Counted from the first letter of the stretch, positions 34,949-44,165 are shown. The stretch is DNA of 64,000 bases from PoT sp049331405 (GCF_049331405.1 NZ_CP186274.1:4216001-4280000); one strand, 5' to 3'. Numbers and translations are program-made. Notes: generated by a model not told the origin, from the letters alone.

Positions 34949-36358
34949 ATGTCTACCCAAGCCGAGACCCCTGCCAATAGGCCGGCAACGCCGCCGCGGA
35001 CCTCGAAGAAATCATGGTGGCGCTGGTGGCATTCCGCCGCCCTCCTCGGTGCCCTCGGGTTCGGTGCGTGGGAGCTGCAACACCGACTCCGCGGCGAGGA
35101 GCCGCACAAGCCTGCCTCGGAACTCTCAAAAGGCAAGCCCTCGGCCCCCAAGGTCGACGTGGTACTCCCCAAGGCCGGCGGCATCGAGCGCAAGACCGTC
35201 CAGCCCGGCTCGGTCCACTCCTTCGAGTCGGTCGAGCTATACGCGATGGTGACCGGGTATTTGAAAACCCAGCAAGTCGACATCGGCTCGAGGGTGACCA
35301 AGGGGCAGGTCCTGGCCCAGATCGAAGCACCTCGCGAGGTCGCCGCGGTCGACGAGGCCAAGGCCCTGCTCGACCAGGCCAAGGTCCAGGCACGCCAGGC
35401 CGAGGCCAAGGTCAAGACGATGGAAGCCGATCGCGACACGGCGGCGGCCACGGTCGCCCAGGCCGAGGCCGACATCAGCAGGATCGCCGCCAAGCTCAGG
35501 CTGGCGGAAGCCCAGTACAACCGCGTCAACGCACTCTTCACACGTCAGGCCGTCGACAAGCGACTCGTGGACGAGCAGCGCCACGACTTCGACGCCGCCG
35601 AGGCCGGCGAGCGTAGTGCCCACCTCGCCGTGCTGACCGCCAAGGCCCAGCTCGCCGGGGCAAATGCCAAGGTCGAGCAGGCCCGGGTCGACGTGGACGA
35701 GGCCAAGGCGGCCGTCGAGGTGACGGAAGCACGGCTTGAGAAGGCTCGCGTTAACCTCAACTATGCCCAAATACTCGCGCCCTTCGACGGCGTCGTCACC
35801 CACCGCAGCTATCACCCCGGGGCCTTCATCCGCTCGGCGGCCGACGGCAATCACCCGGCCCTGCTCACGGTGGCCCGGACCGACCTGATGCGCATCGTCA
35901 TCCGCGTCCCCGACCGCGACGTCGTCTTGACCGACCCCGGCGACCCCGTCACCCTGACCGTCGATGGCCTCGAAGGCCGCTCATTCGAGGGCAAGGTCTC
36001 CCGGATCGCCAGCTCGGAGGACTCGACGACGCGCACCATGCGAGTCGAGGTCGACCTGCCGAACCCGGATGGCCTGCTTCGCGAGGGGATGTATGGGCGG
36101 GCGACGATCGGGCTAACCCCCCCCTCGAAACGGCTGACCCTCCCGGTCGCCTGCGTCGTCGAGCGTCCCGAAAAGAAGCAAGGCGTGATCCAGGTTGTCC
36201 GCGAGGGCAAGGTCTCCCGCGTGAAGGTCGAGCTCGGGGCCGATAACGGCAACCTTGTGGAAGTCGCCTCGGAATTGAACGCCAAGGACGAGGTCGTCCT
36301 GCGGTCGAACGCCCCGCTCGAGGCGGGCATGGACGTCGTGATTCAGTCCACGCAATGA
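34949..36358 (+). CDS. RND efflux periplasmic adaptor (membrane fusion protein)
   Basis: A 469-residue HlyD/AcrA-like protein. An N-terminal anchor (about 30-45) is followed by a lipoyl half (TGYLKTQQVDIGSRVTKGQV), a long alpha-hairpin coiled coil of about 170 residues (LDQAKVQARQAEAKVKTMEA ... VEVTEARLEKARVNLNYAQI), the second lipoyl half (ILAPFDGVVTHRSYHPGAFI) and beta-barrel/membrane-proximal domains. GAGGAGG precedes the ATG. It should link the permease at 36463 to an outer-membrane channel, which is not encoded here. Confidence 0.93.
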   Translation: MSTQAETPANRPATPPRTSKKSWWRWWHSAALLGALGFGAWELQHRLRGEEPHKPASELSKGKPSAPKVDVVLPKAGGIERKTVQPGSVHSFESVELYAMVTGYLKTQQVDIGSRVTKGQVLAQIEAPREVAAVDEAKALLDQAKVQARQAEAKVKTMEADRDTAAATVAQAEADISRIAAKLRLAEAQYNRVNALFTRQAVDKRLVDEQRHDFDAAEAGERSAHLAVLTAKAQLAGANAKVEQARVDVDEAKAAVEVTEARLEKARVNLNYAQILAPFDGVVTHRSYHPGAFIRSAADGNHPALLTVARTDLMRIVIRVPDRDVVLTDPGDPVTLTVDGLEGRSFEGKVSRIASSEDSTTRTMRVEVDLPNPDGLLREGMYGRATIGLTPPSKRLTLPVACVVERPEKKQGVIQVVREGKVSRVKVELGADNGNLVEVASELNAKDEVVLRSNAPLEAGMDVVIQSTQ

Positions 36359-36462
36359 GCCGGCCTCGCTGACGATCTGTCCGCCTTCTCCCGCCATCAT
36401 CCAGACCTCATGCACATACCCGCCCGAGGGCCGCACTCGAACCCGCCGGAGCCATTTCGCCC

Positions 36463-39400
36463 ATGAACGGACTGATTCGGATCTCACTCAAAAATCCGAT
36501 CGCCGTGACCGTGATGTCATTGGCGGTCGTCGTCCTCGGCACTCTCGCCGCCTACTCGATCCCGATCGACATCCTCCCCGTCTTCCGGAGCCCGGCGGTC
36601 CAGACGCTGGTCTTCTACGGGGGCATGCCGGCCGCAAGCATCGAGAAGAACATCACGGCCCGCCTCGAGCGCGGAGTGGTCCAGGCGACCGGCGGGCGTC
36701 GTCTCGAGTCGCGTTCGATCGTGGGCGTCAGCATCGTCCGCGACTATTTCCGAAGCAACATCGATCGCAGCGGTGCCTTGACCGAGGTGAACTCCCTGGC
36801 AGGCTGGGAGTATCCGACGATGCCCCCTGGTACCCTGCCCCCCGTCGTCCTACCTTATGATCCGACGAGCACGACTCCTGTCTGCCTCCTCGCCCTCGAC
36901 AGCGATTCGCAAGGCGAGGCCGCCCTCTTCGATACGGGTCGATACGAGGTCCGTCCCCAGATCATGTCGCAGCCGGGGGCCATCGCACCGCTCGTCTACG
37001 GCGGCAAGGTCCGGGCGGTCATGCTCTACCTCGACCGGGTCAAGATGCAAGCTCGCCACCTGTCCCCCCAGGACGTGATGCGGGCCGTCGACGATTACAA
37101 CGTCTTCCTCCCCACCGGGAGCGCGAAGTTCGGCAAGACCGACTTCGCCATCAATTCGAACTCGATGTTCGACGTCGTCGAGAACATGGCGCAGATCCCG
37201 CTCCGCAACGAGCACGGCAACGCCGCCTATCTGAATGACGTGGCCACCCCCAAGGATGCCAACTTCATCCAGACCAACGTCGTGCGGGTCAACGGCAAGC
37301 GACAGGTCTATGTCCCGGTCTTCCGCCAGCTCGGTGCCAGCACGCTCCAGGTGGTCGACACGCTCAAGTCGTCGCTCGAGACGATGAAGGCAAAGTTGAC
37401 GCGAAGCGGGATCGACCTCAAGCTCGTCATGGACCAGTCGGTCTATGTGCGTCAGTCGATCGAAAGCCTGATCGAGGAAGGCGTGCTAGGGGCCGTGCTC
37501 TGCTCCCTCGTCATCCTCCTGTTCCTGGGCGAGTGGCGGATGACGGTCATCGCCGTACTCACGATCCCGATCGCGGTCCTGGCGGCCATGGTCGGGCTCT
37601 ATGCCACGGGAAACACGATCAACGTCATGACCCTCGCCGGCCTCTCGCTGGCGATCGGGCCTTTGGTCGACTCGGCGATCATCTGCCTTGAGAACACGCA
37701 CCGGCACCTCGGCCTCGGAGCCAGCCCCGACGACGCGGCATACCTCGGCGCGAGCGAGGTGGCGATGCCGGAGCTGGTTGCCAGCCTGTGTACACTGCTC
37801 GTGCTGGCGCCGCTGGCCCTCATGCCCGGCCTGGGCGAGTTCCTCTACCGGCCGATGGCCACGGCCGTCGCCCTGGCGATGGGTTCCGCCTACATGCTCT
37901 CGAGGACGCTTGTGCCATCGCGCTCCTCGCGATGGCTCAGGCCCCACGCCTCGCACGACTCGGGCCACGGGGCCCACGACGGGGAAACCGAGCATTCCGA
38001 GGAGCATGCCCACGAACCCGAGACGCGGAAGGCCGCTTGGAAGGGCCTTTTCTCGGCGGCGTTCGCCCGCTGGGAAGGTCTGATTGAGACCGGCATCCGG
38101 TGGTACGTTCGGCAGCTCAATCGGGTGATGCAGTTCCGGCTCCTCACGGTGCTCGGGGCCGTCGTCATGCTCGTCGCCGTCCTCGGGCTCCTGGGCAGTC
38201 AGCTCCGCCGCGAGTTCTTCCCCGAGGTCGACGCCGGGGCCTTCGAAATCTACGCCAGGGCCGCCAGCGGCAACCGGATCGAGGAGACGGAGAAGCGGAT
38301 CGAGGAGGTGGAGAAGTACGTCCGGGAGAAGGTCGGCAAGGATGTGCAGATCATCATCTCCGAGCTAGGTGTGGTCGCCGACCTCTCGGCCGCTTACACG
38401 CCCAACGCCGGCCCGATGGACGCGGTCATCAAGGTGCAACTCGCGGAGGAGCGGCACCACTCGGCCCAGGAATACGTCCACATGCTGCGGACCGGATTCG
38501 CCAAGGACGCGGCCTTCTCCGACCTCGAGTTCGCGTTCGACGCCGGCGGCATGATCCGCTCGGCCATGAACGAGGGTAAGTCCTCCCCGATCAACGTCCG
38601 GATCTCGGGCAAGAACATGCCCCAGGCCCGCCGCGTCGCCGAGGGCATTCAGCGCAGGGTCAAGGAGATCGACGGCGTGGTCGATGCCCGCATCATCCAG
38701 CGGCTCGACTATCCCGAGTTCATCATCAACGTGGATCGGGCCAAAGTTGCGGACCTCGGCCTGAACCAGGCGGAGGTGATGAAGAACGTGGTCGCCGCGC
38801 TCAACTCGAGCATCCAGTATCACAAGAAGAACTTCTGGATCGACCCCGTCAGCAAGAATCAGTATTTCGTCGGCGTCCAGTACAACGAGGCGGATATCCA
38901 CTCGATCGAGACCCTCCTCGACGTCCCCATCACCAGCCCCAAGCAGGCGGAGCCGATCCCCTTGCGTAACATCGCCACGCTGGAACGGGGGACCGTGCCG
39001 ACCGAGATCACCCACACGAACCTGCAGTCGACCATCGACCTGACCATGGGCGTTTATGGGCGTGACCTCGGCCACGTCGCCGACGACGTGAACAAGGTGG
39101 TGGCCGAGTTCGGCGTTGACCAGGGGAACGGCACCTGGATCCCTTACGACCCGGCCGACCAGTCGGAGCACCGCCAGACCCTCAAGGGGGCCTCGATCGA
39201 GCTGAGCGGCGAGTATTCCCGGATGCAGGAGACCTTCCAGAGCCTGGGAGTCGGGCTCATCCTGGCCACGATGCTCATCTACTTCTTGATGGCGGCTCTG
39301 TTCAAGTCGTACATGACCCCGCTCGTGATCCTCTTCGCCGTGCCGCTCGGCTTGATCGGCGTGGTGATCATGCTCTACCTGACGAACACGGCGATCAACG

Positions 39401-39771
39401 TGCAGTCGCTCCTGGGCGTGATCTTCATGGTGGGTATCGTGGTGTCGAACACGGTGCTCCTCGTCGACTTCGCCCAGAACTTGAGGAACCAGGAGCATCT
39501 CTCGCCCGACGCGGCGATTCGCAAGGCGGCCTCGATCCGAGTCCGCCCGGTCGTCATGACAGCGCTCGCCGCCTTCTTCGCCTTGATCCCGATGGCACTT
39601 GCGATGGGCCGAGGCAGCGAAGCCAATGGCCCGCTCGGCCGCTCCGTCATCGGCGGCATCCTCGCCGGCCTGGTGACGACCCTGTTCGTCGTCCCCTCGC
39701 TCTACTCACTCGTGGTGAAGGACGGCCCCGAGGCCCTGGAGAACGACCTCGCCGATCCTGCCGCCGTTTGA
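36463..39771 (+). CDS. RND-family efflux permease with His-rich loop
   Basis: A 1,102-residue RND pump with twelve membrane helices and two large periplasmic loops. TM4 reads LAIGPLVDSAIICLENTHR (Asp403 retained, next residue Ser404 where AcrB has a second Asp). The TM10 position of the AcrB Lys is Ser995 (GIVVSNTVLLVDFA). A His/Glu-rich insert at about 495-520 (HASHDSGHGAHDGETEHSEE and HAH) lies before TM7 on the cytoplasmic side. It belongs to the AcrB/HAE superfamily, with metal-efflux-like features. Partner adaptor is 104 bases upstream; a strong terminator follows. Confidence 0.92.
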   Translation: MNGLIRISLKNPIAVTVMSLAVVVLGTLAAYSIPIDILPVFRSPAVQTLVFYGGMPAASIEKNITARLERGVVQATGGRRLESRSIVGVSIVRDYFRSNIDRSGALTEVNSLAGWEYPTMPPGTLPPVVLPYDPTSTTPVCLLALDSDSQGEAALFDTGRYEVRPQIMSQPGAIAPLVYGGKVRAVMLYLDRVKMQARHLSPQDVMRAVDDYNVFLPTGSAKFGKTDFAINSNSMFDVVENMAQIPLRNEHGNAAYLNDVATPKDANFIQTNVVRVNGKRQVYVPVFRQLGASTLQVVDTLKSSLETMKAKLTRSGIDLKLVMDQSVYVRQSIESLIEEGVLGAVLCSLVILLFLGEWRMTVIAVLTIPIAVLAAMVGLYATGNTINVMTLAGLSLAIGPLVDSAIICLENTHRHLGLGASPDDAAYLGASEVAMPELVASLCTLLVLAPLALMPGLGEFLYRPMATAVALAMGSAYMLSRTLVPSRSSRWLRPHASHDSGHGAHDGETEHSEEHAHEPETRKAAWKGLFSAAFARWEGLIETGIRWYVRQLNRVMQFRLLTVLGAVVMLVAVLGLLGSQLRREFFPEVDAGAFEIYARAASGNRIEETEKRIEEVEKYVREKVGKDVQIIISELGVVADLSAAYTPNAGPMDAVIKVQLAEERHHSAQEYVHMLRTGFAKDAAFSDLEFAFDAGGMIRSAMNEGKSSPINVRISGKNMPQARRVAEGIQRRVKEIDGVVDARIIQRLDYPEFIINVDRAKVADLGLNQAEVMKNVVAALNSSIQYHKKNFWIDPVSKNQYFVGVQYNEADIHSIETLLDVPITSPKQAEPIPLRNIATLERGTVPTEITHTNLQSTIDLTMGVYGRDLGHVADDVNKVVAEFGVDQGNGTWIPYDPADQSEHRQTLKGASIELSGEYSRMQETFQSLGVGLILATMLIYFLMAALFKSYMTPLVILFAVPLGLIGVVIMLYLTNTAINVQSLLGVIFMVGIVVSNTVLLVDFAQNLRNQEHLSPDAAIRKAASIRVRPVVMTALAAFFALIPMALAMGRGSEANGPLGRSVIGGILAGLVTTLFVVPSLYSLVVKDGPEALENDLADPAAV

Positions 39772-39794
39772 CGCGTCGGCAGCGGGGTTTGAAA

Positions 39795-39840
39795 CAGCAA
39801 GGCCCGGCCTTCTCAAGGATGAGAGGGCCGGGCCTTTTGC
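39795..39840. terminator. bidirectional intrinsic terminator
   Basis: AAGGCCCGGCC (39799-39809) pairs perfectly over 11 bp with GGCCGGGCCTT (39826-39836), loop 16 bases, followed by TTGCTTT on the plus strand and preceded by AAACAGC (T-rich on the minus strand). It separates the convergent RND permease and DJ-1 genes. Confidence 0.88.
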
Positions 39841-39870
39841 TTTGACACATTTTGGATCGAACTCGGGCGA

Positions 39871-40398
39871 TCAGCTCTCGCTGAGTGCGGCGAGAATCCC
39901 CTGCATGAACTGCGGGAGATCGTCGGGCGTCCTGCTGGTGATGATGTTCTTGTCGCGGACCATCGCGGCGTCTTCCCAGATCCCGCCGGCGTTCTCCACA
40001 TCGTCGCGGATAGCGAAGAAGCCGGTGATCTTGCGGCCTTGAATGCTCTTGGTCGAGCAGAGCATCCAGGGTCCGTGGCAGATGGCGGCCACGACCTTGT
40101 CCTGTCGGACGGCCTGTGTCACGAGGTCGACCATGGGTTTATGGCGCCTCATATGATCGGGAGAGTAGCCGCCGGGGATGATCACGGCGTCGAAATCGTC
40201 GATACTCACGTCGTAGGCCGAGACGTCGGACTTGGCCGGGTAGCCATGCTTGGAGGAATAGGTCTCCCCGGCCTTCGAGCCGACGATCTTGACGTCGCAG
40301 CCGGCCTCGCGGAGTCGCAGGACGGGATACCAGAGCTCCAGGTCCTCGTAGATCTTCTCCACCAGGACGGCGGCCCGCTTTCCCTTCGCGTTTCCCAT
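39871..40398 (-). CDS. DJ-1/PfpI-family protein (type 1 glutamine amidotransferase fold)
   Basis: A 175-residue protein. The nucleophile elbow is AAICHGPWML (Cys in the AxCHGP motif), with the supporting Glu in LVEKIYEDLELWYPVLRL and the IIPGGYSPDHMRR loop characteristic of PfpI/YhbO proteins. This subfamily has been described as intracellular protease, glyoxalase or deglycase; the activity here cannot be told from sequence. It follows the epimerase gene on the same strand with 78 bases between. Confidence 0.92.
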   Translation of the reverse strand: MGNAKGKRAAVLVEKIYEDLELWYPVLRLREAGCDVKIVGSKAGETYSSKHGYPAKSDVSAYDVSIDDFDAVIIPGGYSPDHMRRHKPMVDLVTQAVRQDKVVAAICHGPWMLCSTKSIQGRKITGFFAIRDDVENAGGIWEDAAMVRDKNIITSRTPDDLPQFMQGILAALSES

Positions 40399-40476
40399 GA
40401 GTTGCGTCCCCCCCAGTCGAATTCGTATCCGAATCAGTCGAGCCGAGGCCCGATCCGCACGTCGCGGCGAGTTCCG

Positions 40477-41508
40477 TCAGCGGACGGGCTGCGGCTCGGT
40501 GGCGGCCGACTTCGGCATCAGTTCCTGCATGGACTCCTGCAACCCCTGTTCCGTCGAGTACTGGGGCTCGTAGCCGAGAATGCGTTGGGCCTTGCCGATC
40601 GAATAATCGAGGTTCAGGCCGAGGAACTTGTAGCGAGCCTTATTGACGAGTGGGGGCGTCGTCGACTTGCGTCGCTTGGCGCGACGTTCCAACAGGACGG
40701 CGAGGGTCCAGGCGAGCCAGAGCGGGATCGAGCGGGTCGGAGGCTTGAGCCCCGCCAGCTTGGCCACGCGGCCCACGAAGTCGCGCTTGGTGACACGACC
40801 GCCGTCGGTGACGTTGAAGACCTCGCCGATCGCCCCGGCCTCCTCGGCGGCGAGGAAGATCGCCTGCACCAGATTCTTCACATAGATACAGTTGAGGACC
40901 TGGTTGCCCGATCCGAAATAGAAGAACCGGCCGCCCTTGAGGGCGTCCAGCAGTTTGGGCAGGACGGTACGATCCCTGGGTCCGTAGATGAAGCCGGGGC
41001 GCACGATACTAAGAGGAAGGCCCTTCTTGGAGACGTATTTGAGGGCCAGTTCCTCGGCCTCGACCTTGGAGCGGGTGTAGGCGTCGAGCGACTCGGCGGC
41101 GGGAGGGATCGTCTCGTCGGTGCCGAAGTGGTCGCGGGCCTCGTAGACCCCGAGGGAGCTGACGTGGACGAAGCGCTGGATCTGTGCTTCGAGGGCGGCG
41201 TCGAGGAGGAGCCGGAAGGCCTCGACGTTGAGCTGGCGGAACTCCTCGAGGGTGCCCCAGTCGCCGACCTTGGCCGCGCAGTTGAGCACCCAGTCGGCCC
41301 CTTCCGTTCCGCGACGCAGGGCTTTCGGATCGGAGAGGTCGCCAAGGACCTTCTCCACGCCCCATTCGTCGAGCAGGCGGGTATCGCTCGACTCGCGGAC
41401 CAGCGCCCGAACGCGATGCCCCCGGCGCAGGGCCTCCTCGACCACGTGGCTCCCTACGAGTCCGGTCGCTCCGGTCACGAATACGGTCTTCGGTGTGATC
41501 GCCGTCAT
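40477..41508 (-). CDS. NAD-dependent epimerase/dehydratase (extended SDR)
   Basis: A 343-residue extended SDR. The dinucleotide motif is VFVTGATGLVGSHVVEEAL (TGxxGxxG). The catalytic Tyr/Lys are in DAYTRSKVEAEELAL (YxxxK), with the upstream Ser in HVSSLGVYEA. It has FIYGPRDRTVLPKLLDALKG and the region LNCIYVKNLVQAIFLAAEEA. Closest overall to sterol/dihydroflavonol-type and 3-beta-HSD-like reductases; substrate unknown. Upstream of the DJ-1 gene on the same strand. Confidence 0.9.
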   Translation of the reverse strand: MTAITPKTVFVTGATGLVGSHVVEEALRRGHRVRALVRESSDTRLLDEWGVEKVLGDLSDPKALRRGTEGADWVLNCAAKVGDWGTLEEFRQLNVEAFRLLLDAALEAQIQRFVHVSSLGVYEARDHFGTDETIPPAAESLDAYTRSKVEAEELALKYVSKKGLPLSIVRPGFIYGPRDRTVLPKLLDALKGGRFFYFGSGNQVLNCIYVKNLVQAIFLAAEEAGAIGEVFNVTDGGRVTKRDFVGRVAKLAGLKPPTRSIPLWLAWTLAVLLERRAKRRKSTTPPLVNKARYKFLGLNLDYSIGKAQRILGYEPQYSTEQGLQESMQELMPKSAATEPQPVR

Positions 41509-41825
41509 AGAGTGGTTCGTCGTTCACTGGGAGATTGGGAGACGCGCCAGGGCTTCCCTAAAAAGCCCGAGGAATCGTCTCCAACACTAACCTGTCTAGA
41601 TGGCGAGTGACTAGGGGGTTGTAAAGCAACATGTGTGGCCGAACTACGCCGGTTCGGGGTGGCTTTCTGGGTGACGGCCGGTGTAGGCTGGATTACTTCG
41701 GACCAGAACGACCGACCCGGGCCTAAACGCCCGCCGGTGTTTGGATTGACAGGAAAGGGAGGCGGGTCTAGCATGCCCGATCCCTTCCACGCCCTCTGTA
41801 GACGCTAGAATGGGGTGGGAGTCGT
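41509..41825. other. divergent intergenic region with dksA-lspA promoter
   Basis: No gene is supported. It contains the sigma-70-like promoter at 41746-41774, and a perfect hairpin of CCGAAC/GTTCGG around a short loop near 41638-41660. The minus-strand promoter of the epimerase must also lie here but is not clear. Confidence 0.4.
41746..41774 (+). promoter_or_regulatory. sigma-70-type promoter for the dksA-lspA transcript
   Basis: A perfect -35 TTGACA (41746-41751) is followed after exactly 17 bases by TAGCAT (41769-41774, 4 of 6 matches to TATAAT). The start codon at 41826 is about 45 bases beyond the expected transcription start, with GGGAG before it. Confidence 0.65.
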
Positions 41826-42212
41826 ATGGCCAGCGTGCTGAAGAGTGAGGAGCTCGAATCGTATCGTCAGGTGCTGCAAAACCTCAAGGCCCGTCTCCGC
41901 GGCGACCTTAACCAGATGACGGACGAGGCCCTCAGGCGCCATCAGCCCGATTCTTCCGGCAACCTGTCGAACGTCCCACTCCATATGGCCGACGTCGGGA
42001 CCGAAAACTACGACCAGGAATTCACGCTCGGTTTGATCGAGAACGAGCAAGGGACGCTCGACCAAGTTTACGAAGCCCTGGGCAGGATCGACTCCGGGAC
42101 CTTCGGCCGCTGCGAAGAATGCGGAGAGGCGATCGCCAAGCCCCGGCTTCAAGCCCTACCTTACACGGCGCATTGCATTCAGTGTGCCCGCGAGTTGGAG
42201 AGCCGCGGATGA
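41826..42212 (+). CDS. TraR/DksA-family zinc-finger transcription regulator
   Basis: A 128-residue protein. The N-terminal helices (ESYRQVLQNLKARLRGDLNQ) and the coiled-coil tip with NYDQEFTLGLIENEQGTLDQ precede a four-Cys zinc finger, CEECGEAIAKPRLQALPYTA followed by HCIQCARE. DksA-type proteins bind RNA polymerase through the secondary channel. It is translationally coupled (ATGA) to lspA and has a clear promoter. Length is slightly short of E. coli DksA (151). Confidence 0.93.
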   Translation: MASVLKSEELESYRQVLQNLKARLRGDLNQMTDEALRRHQPDSSGNLSNVPLHMADVGTENYDQEFTLGLIENEQGTLDQVYEALGRIDSGTFGRCEECGEAIAKPRLQALPYTAHCIQCARELESRG

Positions 42213-42781
42213 ATCAACCGGTCGGATGGACGCGTTGGGTCTTATTCTGGACGATCGCCCTCGGCGGTGCGGCCTTCGACCTCGCCACCAAATCGATGGT
42301 CTTCGAACGGATCGGCCCGCCGGGGTCCCCGCCCGTCACGCTCGTCAATAACATCCTCGAGCTGCAGACGAGCTATAACCGGGGGGCCCTCTGGGGGATG
42401 GCGAGGAACGTCCCCTACAGTCCCCAGATATTCGCAAGCCTTTCCGTCATCGCGGCAATCGCCATCTGTTACTGGCTCTTCGTCAGGGGCGCGGCGAGGG
42501 ACGCACGCCTGACCGCTGCGCTCGGCCTGATCATGGCCGGGGCCCTCGGAAATTGCTATGATCGCCTCTTCCTCAATCACGTCCGCGACTTCGTGCATTT
42601 CCACGTCGACGCCATCAATTTCGACTGCGCCATCTTCAACTTCGCAGACAACATGCTCGTGATCGGGGCCGTGGGGCTCATGATCCTCGCCCTTCGTGCC
42701 GATCCGGAGCCGGGTACTTCGAAGTCCAGCCATGCTCCCGAAGACATCGAATCGCCCGTCCCTTCAGCTTCGGGCTCCTGA
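42209..42781 (+). CDS. lspA: lipoprotein signal peptidase (signal peptidase II)
   Basis: A 190-residue membrane aspartyl peptidase with four helices. Family motifs are seen as SYNRGALWGMA (usual N-x-GAAFG), AGALGNCYDRLFLNHVRDFV (first catalytic Asp in the GN-x2-DR motif) and CAIFNFADNMLVIG (second catalytic Asp in FN-x-AD). It cleaves prolipoproteins after lipidation at the Cys of the lipobox. The start overlaps the dksA stop. The Ser/Pro-rich C-terminal 30 residues are an extension. Confidence 0.94.
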   Translation: MNQPVGWTRWVLFWTIALGGAAFDLATKSMVFERIGPPGSPPVTLVNNILELQTSYNRGALWGMARNVPYSPQIFASLSVIAAIAICYWLFVRGAARDARLTAALGLIMAGALGNCYDRLFLNHVRDFVHFHVDAINFDCAIFNFADNMLVIGAVGLMILALRADPEPGTSKSSHAPEDIESPVPSASGS

Positions 42782-42926
42782 TACCTTCCTACGATGACGC
42801 CGGTGCCTAGCACGGGCCTGGCCGATCGATACGCACGACCGACTCCTCGTCGCGATCCCTCCGAACCTCCCATGCGTGGCATGAGTCCATCTGGCAAGGC
42901 TCAGAGATGACGATCGGAGATGAGCG

Positions 42927-43394
42927 ATGGAGGTCGTGCTGTTCGTCGGCCTTCAAGGTTCGGGCAAGAGTACCTTCTTCCGCCGGACCTTCGCCTCGAC
43001 CCACGTCCTCGTCAGCAAGGACCTCCTGAGGAACAACCGGCGTCCTCAGCGTAGGCAGATGCAACTCCTCGAAGAGGCCCTGGACCAGGGGCTCTCCGTC
43101 GTCGTGGACAACACGAACCCGACGGTCGAAGTCCGAGCCCCGATCATCGAGCTCGCCAGGAACCATGGCGCGGCGGTGGTCGGCTACTACTTCGCCGCGC
43201 CGATCGCAGACTGCCTCGCCCGCAACGGCGACCGCTCGGGCAAGGCGCGCGTCCCCGAGGCGGCGCTCTACATCACGCAGAAACGGCTCCAGGTCCCGAC
43301 CATGAACGAAGGGTTTGATCGACTTGTTCGCGTGAACCTCTCGCCAGATCTGGCATTCTCCGTCGAGCCCTGGCCCGAAGAGGATCGGCCATGA
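42927..43394 (+). CDS. P-loop kinase, polynucleotide-kinase-like
   Basis: A 155-residue protein. The P-loop is FVGLQGSGKST (Lys14). The VSKDLLRNN segment and SVVVDNTNPTVEVRAPII match the 5'-polynucleotide-kinase branch (COG4639-like), where DNTNP is typical and a downstream Arg-rich lid (CLARNGDRSGKARVPEAALY) closes over ATP. There is no phosphatase domain. I infer it phosphorylates a 5'-OH of RNA, but a small-molecule kinase cannot be excluded. Its TGA overlaps the ATG of the Thg1-like gene, strongly suggesting a joint function. Confidence 0.8.
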   Translation: MEVVLFVGLQGSGKSTFFRRTFASTHVLVSKDLLRNNRRPQRRQMQLLEEALDQGLSVVVDNTNPTVEVRAPIIELARNHGAAVVGYYFAAPIADCLARNGDRSGKARVPEAALYITQKRLQVPTMNEGFDRLVRVNLSPDLAFSVEPWPEEDRP

Positions 43395-44146
43395 GACCTT
43401 CCGCATTCGAGAGGCGGATGAGGGCCGGCGAGTGCTATCACAACCTCAAGATCCTGCCATCGGCCTGGATCGTCATGCGGCTCGACGGCCATGGCTTCAC
43501 CCGATTCACGAACGAGCGATTCGAGAAGCCTTTCGACCCGACGTTCCACCAGTACATGGTCGAGACGACGCAGGCGCTGCTCGTGAAGTTTCAAGGCGTC
43601 TACGGCTACACCGAGAGCGATGAGATCTCGATCCTCCTCGGCCGGCGTTGGGATCTGTTCGACCGGGAGCTCGAGAAGGCGTTCAGCCTCTCCGCGGCGT
43701 TTGCCAGTTCGACATTCAGCATCCGTTGCGGCCAGCCCGTCCAGTTCGACAGCCGCGCGTGGGTCGGGGCGCGCGACGAGGACGTCGTCGACTATTTTCG
43801 CTGGCGGCAGAACGACGCCGCCCGATGTGCATTGAATGGCTGGTGCTACTGGACGCTCCGCAAGGCGGGACGATCCGTCTCAGAGGCGAACTCTGCCCTG
43901 CACCGCAAATCGAGCTCATCGAAGAACGAGTTGCTCTTTCAGCATGGGATCAACTTCAACGAGCTACCCCCCTGGCAACGTCGAGGCACCGGCGTGTACT
44001 GGGAGGATTACGAGAAGGAAGGATTCGACCCGATCCGCAGGCAGGCGATACGGACAGTGCGCAGACGCCTCAAGATAGACTCGCAACTTCCGATGAAAGC
44101 CGAATATGACCAGCTTCTTGAAGTTTTGATGCAACTTCCGGAATGA
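43391..44146 (+). CDS. Thg1-like protein (3'-5' RNA polymerase / tRNA-His guanylyltransferase family)
   Basis: A 251-residue protein of the Thg1 superfamily. The metal-binding residues are Asp32 in MRLDGHGFTRFT and Asp77-Glu78 in YGYTESDEISILL, matching Asp29 and Asp76-Glu77 of the human enzyme. KNELLFQHGINFNELPPWQR and GTGVYWEDYEKEGFD are typical of bacterial Thg1-like proteins, which repair truncated 5' ends of tRNA rather than only adding G-1. It overlaps the kinase by 4 bases, an unusual and suggestive pairing for RNA repair. Terminator downstream at 44166. Confidence 0.93.
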   Translation: MRPSAFERRMRAGECYHNLKILPSAWIVMRLDGHGFTRFTNERFEKPFDPTFHQYMVETTQALLVKFQGVYGYTESDEISILLGRRWDLFDRELEKAFSLSAAFASSTFSIRCGQPVQFDSRAWVGARDEDVVDYFRWRQNDAARCALNGWCYWTLRKAGRSVSEANSALHRKSSSSKNELLFQHGINFNELPPWQRRGTGVYWEDYEKEGFDPIRRQAIRTVRRRLKIDSQLPMKAEYDQLLEVLMQLPE

Positions 44147-44165
44147 GGGCCTCCACCTGCGGAGT

